Source of the DNA: Candidatus Calescibacterium sp.
Lineage (GTDB): Bacteria > Calescibacteriota > Calescibacteriia > Calescibacteriales > Calescibacteriaceae
DNA: 64,000 bases
Reading direction: 5' to 3'
Assembly (NCBI GenBank): GCA_025060505.1
Contig: JANXBU010000008.1
Span: 32,155-96,154 of the forward strand
The notes beneath the pieces are model-generated. The model made no database searches, had not been told where the DNA came from, and worked only from the letters and a program-made list of their open reading frames with translations. The position numbers were made by a program, and so were the translations under genes. Shown here one piece after another: positions 46,782 through 55,993 of the stretch (position 1 is the first letter of the stretch; every line of letters starts with the position of its first letter).

Positions 46782-48167
46782 ATGAAAATCAGAAAGGAAG
46801 ATATACCAGTCATACTATCTATCCTTGCAGGGGGAGTAGTTGCTTATTCTGATTTTTTTGCAGGACATATCGGAGCATTAGTGATTATTCTCATCTTTAG
46901 TCTCGGATGGATTGGGAGAAAGAAGATAAAAGACAAGATAATGGCACAGATTTCAGAGCTTGCAAGAGAAGCCAAAGATAACATAGGTATAGCAGATATG
47001 AGCAAATTCAAAGAACTTGTCCCATCTGAAGTTCTACCCATTGTAGAAGTATTGCAGAAACTTTCTGAAAAGGTTCAAGAAAAGGAAATTCAAAAGATTG
47101 AATATGAAACACTGATGGAACAAGTAAAGGAACTCAATTCGATGAAAAAAGATATAAACAAGTATAAAGAAGAAATAGATAAAATGAGAACAAAAATGCA
47201 ATACCTACAACTGATATACGATGTAACATCAAAAATGAGCTCAGCTTTAGATATAAACTATCTCTCCAATCTTATAGTTCAAACAATTGGGGAAAAACTT
47301 GATGTGGGAAACTTTGCAATCCTGCTGAAAGAAAACGATGTTCTTGAAGTAAAGTCAGTCTGGGGTTTCTCAAGCAATCTCAAAAACCTGAAATTTTCTC
47401 CCTTTGAGGGAGTATCTGGACTTGCCTTCTCTACTGGACAAGTTATATATATTCCAGACACAAGAAGAGATGGGAGATATCTTTACTGGAAAGGTGAGTA
47501 TGCCGAGGATGGTTCTTTTCTGTCTATTCCTCTGAAATATAGAGATGAAGTTATTGGACTTTTCAATTTCAACAAGCCAAAGGTAGGCGGATTTTCCGAA
47601 GAGGAAATAGAACTTCTCAAAAAAATAGCAGATCAGGCTGCAATAGCTATAAAGAATGCATATCTCTTTGAAGAAGTAAAGAATCTTTATAGTTCTGATC
47701 CGCTAACCGGCCTTATAAACAGAACAACGATGATAAAAAAGGTAGAAGAGCTTATATCTAAAAATAGAACTTTCACATTTGCACTCTTTGATGTAGATGG
47801 TTTGAGACAAATAAATATGAACTTCGGGTATGATTTTGGAGATAAACTGATTGTGAACATAGCAAAAATAGTTGGTTCCGAAATAAGATCAGTTGACGTT
47901 GCGTCAAGATTCGGTGGAGATGAATTTGCAATTGTATTTTTAGGGGCAAACTCAAAAAAAGCTATGGATGAACTCAAAAGAATTTCGCAGAAAATATTGA
48001 ACATAGACGAGAGAGTCAAAATATCTATATCCGGAGGGATATCGGAGTTTCCAAAAGATGGAACAAACTTGAAAGAGATATTCGAATCGGCAGATAGGAA
48101 ATTACTGTTTGCAAAAAAAATGGGCGGGGGCATAGTTTTGTTCGATACAAACGAGGTCAGCGTATAG
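46782..48167 (+). CDS. GAF-GGDEF diguanylate cyclase
   Basis: A 461-residue protein. Two hydrophobic helices (about 9-25 and 28-45) anchor it. A coiled coil (about 85-145), a GAF domain (about 155-295) and a GGDEF domain (about 305-458) follow. The catalytic motif GGDEF is intact at 378-382, with FDVDGLRQIN upstream for metal and GTP binding. An inhibitory RxxD site (Arg369-Asp372) sits exactly five residues before GGDEF, so product inhibition by c-di-GMP is expected. It should be an active cyclase regulated through GAF. The pcm gene follows 30 nt later. Confidence 0.92.
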   Translation: MKIRKEDIPVILSILAGGVVAYSDFFAGHIGALVIILIFSLGWIGRKKIKDKIMAQISELAREAKDNIGIADMSKFKELVPSEVLPIVEVLQKLSEKVQEKEIQKIEYETLMEQVKELNSMKKDINKYKEEIDKMRTKMQYLQLIYDVTSKMSSALDINYLSNLIVQTIGEKLDVGNFAILLKENDVLEVKSVWGFSSNLKNLKFSPFEGVSGLAFSTGQVIYIPDTRRDGRYLYWKGEYAEDGSFLSIPLKYRDEVIGLFNFNKPKVGGFSEEEIELLKKIADQAAIAIKNAYLFEEVKNLYSSDPLTGLINRTTMIKKVEELISKNRTFTFALFDVDGLRQINMNFGYDFGDKLIVNIAKIVGSEIRSVDVASRFGGDEFAIVFLGANSKKAMDELKRISQKILNIDERVKISISGGISEFPKDGTNLKEIFESADRKLLFAKKMGGGIVLFDTNEVSV

Positions 48168-48197
48168 ATAAAACAGTAAAATCTACAATATTCAAAA

Positions 48198-48923
48198 ATG
48201 GATAAGAAAGAAAGGATAATCCAGAGAGCAGCAGAACTTTCAGTCAGAATAACAGAAAATATACTGAAGCATCTGGATGAATTTGAAGAGGATAGAAAAA
48301 AAATGATTGAAATTATTGAGAGCAGAGGTGTCAAAGACCAGAGAGTTCTTTTTGCAATGAACATTATACCAAGACATATCTTTGTTCCAAGTAAATATGT
48401 TCCCTTTGCTTACGAGGATTCCCCCCTTGAAATAGGATTAGGGCAAACCATATCTCAGCCCTACATCACAGCTTTTATGACAGAACATCTTGAAATATCT
48501 GAGTCAAACAAAGTTCTTGAAATCGGAACAGGTTCTGGATATCACACTGCAATTTTGAGTATGTTGTGCTCAAAGGTTATCACTGTTGAGTATGAAAAAT
48601 CTCTTTCAGAAAAGGCTAAGAAAATTTTAGATTATCTTGGACTATCGGACAACATGGTTTTTGTCGTTGGAGATGGATCTACTGGATTTGAAGAACAAGC
48701 TCCTTATGATAGAATATGTGTATCATCTGCCACACCAGATGTTCCACCACCTCTGATCGAGCAACTCAAAGAAAAAGGCATAATGATAATACCAACTGGC
48801 GATCCAGAAGAACAAATACTTTGTAAAATTATAAAGGAGACAAACGGTAAAGGCTTTACAAAGCAAGAACTATGCGGATGCAGATTTGTAAAAATGAAAG
48901 GAAAGTATGGATTCAAAGATTAA
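48198..48923 (+). CDS. pcm: Protein-L-isoaspartate O-methyltransferase
   Basis: A 241-residue repair enzyme that methylates isoaspartyl residues in damaged proteins. The family motifs are PLEIGLGQTISQPYITAFM, KVLEIGTGSGYHTAIL and APYDRICVSSATPDVPPPL. A helical N-terminal extension of about 35 residues precedes the usual start. Its end overlaps the start of the next gene by 52 nt. pcm next to an NlpD-type gene is also the arrangement in gamma-proteobacteria. Confidence 0.92.
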   Translation: MDKKERIIQRAAELSVRITENILKHLDEFEEDRKKMIEIIESRGVKDQRVLFAMNIIPRHIFVPSKYVPFAYEDSPLEIGLGQTISQPYITAFMTEHLEISESNKVLEIGTGSGYHTAILSMLCSKVITVEYEKSLSEKAKKILDYLGLSDNMVFVVGDGSTGFEEQAPYDRICVSSATPDVPPPLIEQLKEKGIMIIPTGDPEEQILCKIIKETNGKGFTKQELCGCRFVKMKGKYGFKD

Positions 48924-49771
48924 ACGTTTTCCTCTTATTAATATTGATTTTTACACAAGGATGCGGATATGGTGTATATCACCGAGTAAAAAAAGGAGAA
49001 ACAATTGATGAAATAGCCAGAAAATATAATGTAAGAAAAGAAGATATAATTGAAGCCAACAGAAAAAGTCCTCACTTCAAAGATCAATTCAAAGAAGGTG
49101 ATTATGTTTATATACCACTTGATAGACAAACAAGCGCACAAACAAATAATAACAACGAAAAAAATATACAGGTAAAAGAAAATTCAAAAACGGAAGAGAA
49201 AGCAACAAAAACAGAAAATAAAGTTTTCAAAGTCTCTATCCCAAGCAGAGATGAAGAATTCCAGGAGAAAGCAACAAAACAAGCTGAGAATATAAAACCA
49301 AAAGAAAAAAAAGTATTTGACACAAAAGGAACGGAGAACCAAAAAATTTCGGAAGATTTTAAGAAAGATGGAAAATTCATTCTTGATTTTCCCGTTGAAG
49401 GAGGACAGATCATATCTAACTTCGGGATGAGAAATGGAAGAGCACACAAAGGAGTTGATATAAAAGCTCCGGAAGGAACTCCTATAAAAGCCGCACAAGA
49501 TGGAGTTGTTGTTTTCTCAGGATTCATAAAAGGCTACGGAAATACTGTCATAATAAAGCATGAGGGTGATTACTTCACCGTATATGCACACAACAAATAC
49601 AATACTACAAAAGAGGGAGAATTTGTAAAAAGAGGAACCGTAATAGGATATGTCGGGATGACTGGTAACGCGGAAACTTCCCACCTACACTTTGAAGTGA
49701 GAAAAAGAACAAATCCACTGAACCCACTTCTATTCTTTAAGGAAGAAATTGGTAGAGGAGGAAAAAATTAA
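48872..49771 (+). CDS. NlpD-like LysM-M23 lipoprotein
   Basis: A 299-residue lipoprotein. After a basic N-region a hydrophobic helix ends in FTQGC. The LysM domain (about 36-83) reads YHRVKKGETIDEIARKYNV then EGDYVYIPL. A Lys/Thr-rich linker follows, then an M23 domain (about 180-290) with AHKGVDIKAPEGTPIKAA, YAHNKYNT and SHLHFEV. The His and Asp zinc ligands are all present, so it may be an active endopeptidase, unlike E. coli NlpD which is degenerate. Its start lies inside pcm (52-nt overlap), which implies coupled translation. Exact start codon is uncertain. Confidence 0.88.
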   Translation: MRMQICKNERKVWIQRLNVFLLLILIFTQGCGYGVYHRVKKGETIDEIARKYNVRKEDIIEANRKSPHFKDQFKEGDYVYIPLDRQTSAQTNNNNEKNIQVKENSKTEEKATKTENKVFKVSIPSRDEEFQEKATKQAENIKPKEKKVFDTKGTENQKISEDFKKDGKFILDFPVEGGQIISNFGMRNGRAHKGVDIKAPEGTPIKAAQDGVVVFSGFIKGYGNTVIIKHEGDYFTVYAHNKYNTTKEGEFVKRGTVIGYVGMTGNAETSHLHFEVRKRTNPLNPLLFFKEEIGRGGKN

Positions 49772-50026
49772 CCAATGATACGTTGTGTATGACAATTAAT
49801 AAATATAGCGTTTAGAAAATCTCCACAAGACTAGGTTGCAAGTTAATACTAATCTATAGATAACCTGATTAAATTGAATAACTCCACAGGAAAAACATCC
49901 CGGAGATTATCAAAAAGAAATATCATAAAATAACCAAGAAAAAATATAAAACACATCGCAAAAAATATTAACTCTACTTTGAATCAAACATCTTTTGTTT
50001 TTATCCGATTTATAAAATTATCAGTG

Positions 50027-51472
50027 ATGGGACAGCTCAGACAAAATATAGAAGGTAAAACAAGCATTCTTTTGATTGAGGATGATAGAGATGTGGGCGA
50101 ATCAATGAGAAGTGTTCTTTCAAAGCATTTCTGGGTAGATCTTTACAGAACAGCAGAAGAAGCTCTCAATTTTGTTGAGGAGAAAGAATATTCCGTTATT
50201 CTGTGTGATCTTAAACTTCCGGGGATGTCTGGACTTGAATTTTTCAAAGTTCTCAAAGAACGAGGATTTTCGAAACCATTTATCATAATAACAGCGTTTG
50301 GAGATATACCCACAGCAGTTGAAGCAACAAAACTTGGAGTAAACGACTTTATAAGAAAAGGGAGTGTGAGCCCAGATGAACTAATCCAAAAGATATACCG
50401 TGTTTGTGAAGATTCGGACTCCGATTTTGTATGCGCCTCTCCCGTTATGCAAAACATTCTGGGGATCTCAAAGCAAGTCGCAAAAACTGATTCAAACATT
50501 CTCATAGTCGGAGAATCTGGGGTAGGAAAAGAGGTACTTGCCAGATATATACACAAGGTAAGTCCCAGAGCTAACAGACCTTTTGTAGCAATAAACATGT
50601 CTGCTATTCCGGATAACTTGCTTGAATCCGAGCTTTTCGGATACGAGAAAGGAGCTTTCACAGGTGCAGAAAAAAGAAAACTTGGAAAGTTCGAGATAGC
50701 ATCCGGTGGAACACTTCTACTTGATGAAATTGGAGATATGCCACTTCACCTTCAACCAAAAATCCTAAGAGTTATTCAAGAAAGAAAAATAGAACGACTT
50801 GGATACAACTACCCCATAAAAGTTGATGTGAGAATAATCTCAACAACGAACAGAGACCTAGAGAGTATGGTAAAGGAGGGGAAATTCAGAGAAGACTTGT
50901 ATTTTCGTCTTTCTGTTATGCCAATAAAGATACCACCTTTGAGAGAAAGAAAAGAAGATATAATCCCACTTGTTGAACATTTTGTATCGAGACTTTCAAG
51001 AAAATATGAAATAGATGTAAGCATTGGGAATGGCGTTATAGAAAAACTTATGAACTATGATTGGCCCGGAAATGTAAGAGAACTACAAAATGTACTGGAA
51101 AGAGCATTTGTAATATCTTTCTCTTCAAATCAGAAAAAAGTAGTTATAGAACCAAATCATCTTATAGTTTCACCAGAAGATATATGGAAGATACAAATAG
51201 AAAACAAAAATATAGAAAGTAAAACTACCAACGCAACAGATATTCAAAAAACAGTTCAAGAAACATATTCAGCCAAAGAGCGAACTAAAAAAAATATAGA
51301 CTTTGATGACCTTAACATAAGAAATATGGAAAAAACATTTATAATCAAGGCTTTGGAAAGAACTGGTGGAAACAAAACTCAGGCCGCAAAACTTCTTGGA
51401 ATAACTGTAAGAACACTGAGAAACAAACTCAAAGAACTTAAAATGGAGAACGTTGATTCAGAGACGGAGTAA
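50027..51472 (+). CDS. NtrC-family sigma-54-dependent response regulator
   Basis: I prefer the ATG at 50027 (481 residues), because the TTG at 49979 adds a hydrophobic, non-family leader. The receiver domain (about 13-125) has the phosphoacceptor Asp61 and Lys111. The AAA+ domain (about 135-375) has Walker A GESGVGKEV, the sigma-54 contact loop GAFTGA at 209-214, and Walker B TLLLDEIGD. A Fis-type helix-turn-helix ends the protein (GNKTQAAKLLGI). It should activate sigma-54 promoters after phosphorylation by a partner kinase. No histidine kinase is adjacent, so it is an orphan here. Confidence 0.92.
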   Translation: MGQLRQNIEGKTSILLIEDDRDVGESMRSVLSKHFWVDLYRTAEEALNFVEEKEYSVILCDLKLPGMSGLEFFKVLKERGFSKPFIIITAFGDIPTAVEATKLGVNDFIRKGSVSPDELIQKIYRVCEDSDSDFVCASPVMQNILGISKQVAKTDSNILIVGESGVGKEVLARYIHKVSPRANRPFVAINMSAIPDNLLESELFGYEKGAFTGAEKRKLGKFEIASGGTLLLDEIGDMPLHLQPKILRVIQERKIERLGYNYPIKVDVRIISTTNRDLESMVKEGKFREDLYFRLSVMPIKIPPLRERKEDIIPLVEHFVSRLSRKYEIDVSIGNGVIEKLMNYDWPGNVRELQNVLERAFVISFSSNQKKVVIEPNHLIVSPEDIWKIQIENKNIESKTTNATDIQKTVQETYSAKERTKKNIDFDDLNIRNMEKTFIIKALERTGGNKTQAAKLLGITVRTLRNKLKELKMENVDSETE

Positions 51473-51648
51473 AATCTAAAATCTTTGCTTTCACAAATAT
51501 TCCTTTCTTGACACTTCATCAAAAACAATACAAGGCAAAACTACACAATCTCAACAAAGTGATTTCATAATCAAGAATCAATCATACATCGAAATTTTTA
51601 TCTGAATATTTCGGAACATTTTATCCTCAAATGTTTAAGTCAAGAAAA

Positions 51649-51661
51649 TAAAATAATAAAA
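51649..51661 (+). promoter_or_regulatory. Putative leaderless promoter of the NSS transporter gene
   Basis: TAAAAT at 51649-51654 is followed by a 7-nt A/T spacer and the ATG at 51662. No Shine-Dalgarno is present. Confidence 0.45.
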
Positions 51662-53239
51662 ATGGAAAGAGAACACTGGAAGACAAGATTCGGTTTGATT
51701 TTAGCGATGGCTGGTAATGCCATCGGTCTTGGAAACTTTTTGAGATTTCCTACACAAGCTGCTCAGAATGGTGGAGGAGCATACATAATTCCGTATTTTA
51801 TATCCTTACTTCTTCTCGGTATCCCCTTGATGTGGCTTGAGTGGTCTATGGGAAGATACGGAGGAAAACAAGGTTTCGGCTCTCCCTCCGGAATATTTTA
51901 CTCAATAAAACCAAAGATGATTTCACTTTATCTTGGGATTCTTGGAATATTTGTTTCATTCATCATAACAGTTTATTACTCTTATATTGAATCTTGGACT
52001 TTGTCTTACGCTATTTTGTCTTTCTTGAATAAACTCCCGGATCATCCAGAGACATTTACAAATGCAGAGGAATTTACAAAACCCTTTGCGGAGCTCTTAT
52101 TGCAAAACATAGGAGAGACAAGAATAAAAGAGTTCTGCATAGGAGCATTTTGCTTAAAGTTATACACCCCTTCATTATTTTTCTATCTTATCTTCATTTT
52201 GGTTTTTGTGATAAACATATCAATACTCATAAGGGGTATAACTGAGGGAATTGAGAAGTTTTCACTTTTCGCAATGCCTTTACTTTTTTTGATGGGAGTC
52301 ACTCTTATGATAAGAGTTTTCTTCGTTGAATCTCCTCACAACATATCAGTTGAGCAAGCGCTTGGGTTCCTATGGGAACCAAAATTCGAAGGTCTAAAAA
52401 GTGCTGATGTTTGGCTAAAAGCAGCTGGACAAGTTTTCTTCACTCTCTCAATAGGGATATCAATAATTATGACTTACGCAAGCTATGTTGATAGAGGTAA
52501 AGATATAGCTCTTTCTGGTCTAACAACAACAATGCTTAATGAATTTGCTGAGATAGTTCTGGGGGGTTCAATATCTCTTGTAGCAGCTGTTCTGTTTTTT
52601 GGCGCTGCTGGGGCTCAGGAAATAGCAGAAGGAGGAGCTTTCAGACTTGGATTTGCTTCCATGCCAGCTATATTCTCAGAAATAGAAGGCGGAAGATTCT
52701 TTGGAACGATCTGGTTTCTACTCCTCTTTTTTGCCGGCGTAACATCATCAATAGCATTGGCCTCTCCGTTCATTTCTTTTCTTGAAGATGAGATAGGTCT
52801 TGAAAGAAAAAGAGCTGTACTCATAACCGCAGTTATATGGTTTGCTATGAGTCATGTCGTTATATTCCTGAAAGGATCAATCGACGAGATGGATTTCTGG
52901 GCAGGAACATTTGGTCTGATCACATTTGCTTTTATTGAGATAGTTTATGGATGCTGGGTTCTCGGAGAAAAGAAAATATATGAAGAATTATCTGAAGGCG
53001 CTCTGATCAAAGTGCCAAAAATATTCATATTCATAATGAAGTATATATCACCTGTGTATATTTTTGGAATATTCATTTTCTGGGTTTATGAAAACTACAT
53101 AGTTGGTGAAAGACCTCCGGTGGACGAAAACACAGTAATAACAAGAATAGTCATGCTCTCGTTTTTAATACTTTTGGTAATACTTGTTAGAAAATACTGG
53201 CACAAAAGAATGGAACAAAAAAGCAAAACACGAGCATAA
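51662..53239 (+). CDS. Sodium-dependent amino acid symporter (NSS/SNF family)
   Basis: A 525-residue transporter with about twelve membrane helices. TM1 contains the Na+/substrate-binding unwound segment AGNAIGLGNFLRFP, followed by the NGGGAYIIPYF turn, both hallmarks of LeuT-type transporters. It should import an amino acid with Na+. The specificity is not readable. It is a single-gene unit following the NtrC-type regulator after 189 nt, and regulation by it is only a possibility. Confidence 0.9.
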   Translation: MEREHWKTRFGLILAMAGNAIGLGNFLRFPTQAAQNGGGAYIIPYFISLLLLGIPLMWLEWSMGRYGGKQGFGSPSGIFYSIKPKMISLYLGILGIFVSFIITVYYSYIESWTLSYAILSFLNKLPDHPETFTNAEEFTKPFAELLLQNIGETRIKEFCIGAFCLKLYTPSLFFYLIFILVFVINISILIRGITEGIEKFSLFAMPLLFLMGVTLMIRVFFVESPHNISVEQALGFLWEPKFEGLKSADVWLKAAGQVFFTLSIGISIIMTYASYVDRGKDIALSGLTTTMLNEFAEIVLGGSISLVAAVLFFGAAGAQEIAEGGAFRLGFASMPAIFSEIEGGRFFGTIWFLLLFFAGVTSSIALASPFISFLEDEIGLERKRAVLITAVIWFAMSHVVIFLKGSIDEMDFWAGTFGLITFAFIEIVYGCWVLGEKKIYEELSEGALIKVPKIFIFIMKYISPVYIFGIFIFWVYENYIVGERPPVDENTVITRIVMLSFLILLVILVRKYWHKRMEQKSKTRA

Positions 53240-53366
53240 AACAAATCCGAAAAATCAGTTGAACCTTTATTATGTATTATCAAAACATTCGAATTCGCGT
53301 ATGTTTGTCTAATTCTTTGTCAGAGTATATAAACCTCCGAAAATACTAAATCCAACAATAAATGGA

Positions 53367-54407
53367 TCAATTTACTTTCAGACCAAGCAAGGCAAGTCCT
53401 CCAAGAATCACAGCAAGAATTATAAAACGCGCGACGACCTTAGTTTCCTTCAAACCTCCGAGTTCGAAGTGATGGTGTAGCGGAGCCATTCTGAAAATTC
53501 TTTTCCCCCCTGTAATTTTGAAATATCCAACCTGCAACATCACAGAAACAGCCTCAAGAACAAAAAGAAATCCATATATCGGGAGAAAAAGCTCAGTTTT
53601 TGAAATTATTGATATGTATCCAAGAAGAGCTCCAAGTGAAAGCGATCCGGAGTCACCCATAAAAACCTGAGCAGGATAAGAATTGTACCAAAGAAAACCG
53701 AGAAGCGAACCGATTATTGCTGATACGAGAACAACTACTTCTCCAACACCGGAAACAAAAAACATTTCAAGATAGTTTGCAAAGACATAGTGTCCAGCAA
53801 GATATGACAAAACAAGCAATACAGAAAAAGCAACGGCAAGATGGCCACCGGCAAGGCCATCAAGTCCATCTGTCAGATTTACAGCATTTGAGCTCCCAAC
53901 AAGTATGAAAATAGCTAAAACAAAGTACAGATAATTCGGAAGCTCAATAAAATAGTTTGAAAACGGAACCCTTATAGAAGAACTTGGATCGATCCACATA
54001 TATGTGAGAAACATTACCAGAACAGAAATAAAAACTTGAAGAGAAAATTTCTGTGAGATTGTGAAACCTCTTTTTTTACTTTTCTTTTTGAGTACATCGT
54101 CGGCAAAACCCAAGATCGAAAACAAAGCGAAAGTCAGAAGTGATAACAGGAGATATTTGTTTTTCAGATCACCAAAAAGAAGTACAGAAATTGTTGAGAA
54201 AAGCCAAATAAAAATACCTCCGGCCGTAGGTGTTCCTTCCTTTGAAAGATGATTTTTTGGTCCCCACTGTGATACCTTTTGTCCAAGTCCAATGTTTCTT
54301 AAAAAATTTATGAGAGCGCCTCCTAAAAATAAGTAAAGAGATATGGAAAGAATGAAAGAAAGTATAGCCCTCTCGGTTATCCCATATTCTAAAATGAACG
54401 AAAGCAT
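53367..54407 (-). CDS. mraY: Phospho-N-acetylmuramoyl-pentapeptide transferase
   Basis: A 346-residue membrane enzyme forming lipid I from UDP-MurNAc-pentapeptide. Conserved parts are EGTPTAGGIFIW, FADDVLKKKSKKRGF, NAVNLTDGLDGLAGG, VFMGDSGSLSLGALLG and the APLHHHFELGG motif that separates MraY from WecA. About ten helices. It lies 46 nt downstream of murF on the same strand, as in division/cell-wall clusters, but the rest of that cluster is absent. Confidence 0.95.
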   Translation of the reverse strand: MLSFILEYGITERAILSFILSISLYLFLGGALINFLRNIGLGQKVSQWGPKNHLSKEGTPTAGGIFIWLFSTISVLLFGDLKNKYLLLSLLTFALFSILGFADDVLKKKSKKRGFTISQKFSLQVFISVLVMFLTYMWIDPSSSIRVPFSNYFIELPNYLYFVLAIFILVGSSNAVNLTDGLDGLAGGHLAVAFSVLLVLSYLAGHYVFANYLEMFFVSGVGEVVVLVSAIIGSLLGFLWYNSYPAQVFMGDSGSLSLGALLGYISIISKTELFLPIYGFLFVLEAVSVMLQVGYFKITGGKRIFRMAPLHHHFELGGLKETKVVARFIILAVILGGLALLGLKVN

Positions 54408-54453
54408 ACTAATAATGAATTCTAAAAAATTCTTTCAGATCAATTTGCAAAAT

Positions 54454-55941
54454 TTATGAAACTTGATTCCTGATAGCATCTGAGAAATCAGATAAAATTT
54501 CCTCAAATTTACACCTCCTTGAAGCCTTGAAAAAAACATAATCACCGGATTTTACAATTTTTTTGAGATATTGAGAAATCTTCGGTCTCTCTCCGATTTC
54601 CAGAACTGAAAAACCGTTTTCATTCAACCCCTTGAAAAGATGTTCTGAAAATTCTCCGTTGACAATAAAAAAAGCTTCATCTTCTCTGAAATATCTTCTT
54701 GCCAAGTTTCCTATGTTCCTGTGCTCCTCCTCCGATTTCTTACCTAACTCAAGCATATCTCCCAGAACAAAAATTTTCCTACCCTTAGCAAAAGATGCAG
54801 AGAAAAACATCCCATCAACGGATGTTGGATTTGAATTATACGTATCATCTACAATGAATATATTTCTCAAAAATATAACCTTGAATCTCCCCTTCTCGTT
54901 TTCAAACTTTCCAAAATCGATTTCGGATATTCTTTTGAGCTCTTGAACATTTGCATTTTTCCTGAAAAATCCGAGAACCGAAGCAAAAGCCCCAGCCAGA
55001 ATTTCTCCAAAATGCGGTGGAAGATTGGTTCTCAAGTGCAAGCTTTCTTCTCCAAAAAAAACTCTGAAAGTTGAATTCAAAAACTCATCAGCCTGTTCAA
55101 GCTTACATCTGACTAAAATTGAATTGCCTACCTTTGAGTTCTTAAATTTCTCCTCCAAACTACCATTTTTATCTTGCATAAAAAAGCCTATTTTTGGTTC
55201 AGGTATAGATAAAAAATATTCTCCGAGCATCTGGTTCCCTATGTTTAGGACTGAAATTCCCCCCTTTTTAACAACATACTTTATAAGTTCTATCTCTTCA
55301 AGAAAAACACCGTATTCATCTTCAAGTCCCTCAAGATGTTCCTTCCCAACCGATGTTATAATACCTAAATCAGGGTCAGCGAATCTTGTGAGATAAGGTA
55401 TTTCTCCCTTTGAAGATGTCCCTATTTCTAAAACTGCTACCTTTTTTTCTTTGTCAGCTGAAATAAGTGATATAGCCAAACCAACATTATTGTTGAAGCT
55501 TTTCATACTTTTGTGAGATTTTACACCCAATTCCGTGAGAATAAAGTAAGTAAGTTCTTTGGTTGTTGTCTTTCCTACACTTCCCCCAACAGCAATTACG
55601 AAAATATCAAGTCTCTTTCTAACATAATAAGCTAACCTCAAAAAAGCTTCGGTTGTGTCTTTGACCAAAAGTATGGGTTTTGTCAGTTCCTGAAAACTCA
55701 GATTCTTCTCCCAGAATTGTTCAGACGAAAAAGATGCAACAGCTCCCAGATTATATGCCTCAGTAATAAATTTATGACCATCAAAGGTCTGTCCCTTTAT
55801 AGGTATAAAGAGAGAATCTGAAACATCCTTCCTCGTATCAGTTGAAATAAAGCTAACAGGAAGGTTATGACCAATCAATTTCGCATTTGTTATATGAGCG
55901 ATAGTTTCAAGGTCTAACTCAATAGGAATTTTTATCTTCAC
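54454..55941 (-). CDS. murF: UDP-MurNAc-tripeptide D-Ala-D-Ala ligase
   Basis: A 495-residue Mur ligase adding D-Ala-D-Ala to UDP-MurNAc-tripeptide. The P-loop is GGSVGKTTTKELT (Ser-Val in place of the usual Thr-Gly-x). The MurF-type DTYNSNPTSVDG follows, and GDMLELGKKSEEEHR is characteristic of MurF. The start is GTG, with TAAAAT and an 8-nt spacer. It precedes mraY by 46 nt. Confidence 0.93.
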   Translation of the reverse strand: MKIKIPIELDLETIAHITNAKLIGHNLPVSFISTDTRKDVSDSLFIPIKGQTFDGHKFITEAYNLGAVASFSSEQFWEKNLSFQELTKPILLVKDTTEAFLRLAYYVRKRLDIFVIAVGGSVGKTTTKELTYFILTELGVKSHKSMKSFNNNVGLAISLISADKEKKVAVLEIGTSSKGEIPYLTRFADPDLGIITSVGKEHLEGLEDEYGVFLEEIELIKYVVKKGGISVLNIGNQMLGEYFLSIPEPKIGFFMQDKNGSLEEKFKNSKVGNSILVRCKLEQADEFLNSTFRVFFGEESLHLRTNLPPHFGEILAGAFASVLGFFRKNANVQELKRISEIDFGKFENEKGRFKVIFLRNIFIVDDTYNSNPTSVDGMFFSASFAKGRKIFVLGDMLELGKKSEEEHRNIGNLARRYFREDEAFFIVNGEFSEHLFKGLNENGFSVLEIGERPKISQYLKKIVKSGDYVFFKASRRCKFEEILSDFSDAIRNQVS

Positions 55942-55955
55942 AGGAGAATATTTTA
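55942..55955 (-). promoter_or_regulatory. Putative leaderless promoter of murF (GTG start)
   Basis: TAAAAT at 55950-55955 (minus sense) stands eight bases before the GTG at 55941, with no Shine-Dalgarno. It is a case of a leaderless-type start with a non-ATG codon. Confidence 0.45.
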
Positions 55956-55993
55956 AAATTCGTTATCCATAAAGACAAAAAGTATGATCCAAA

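Noticed and set aside
47687..48364. 225-codon minus-strand frame opposite the GGDEF domain
   Set aside because: It is antisense to an intact GGDEF domain and Ser/Ile-rich, as shadow frames here usually are.
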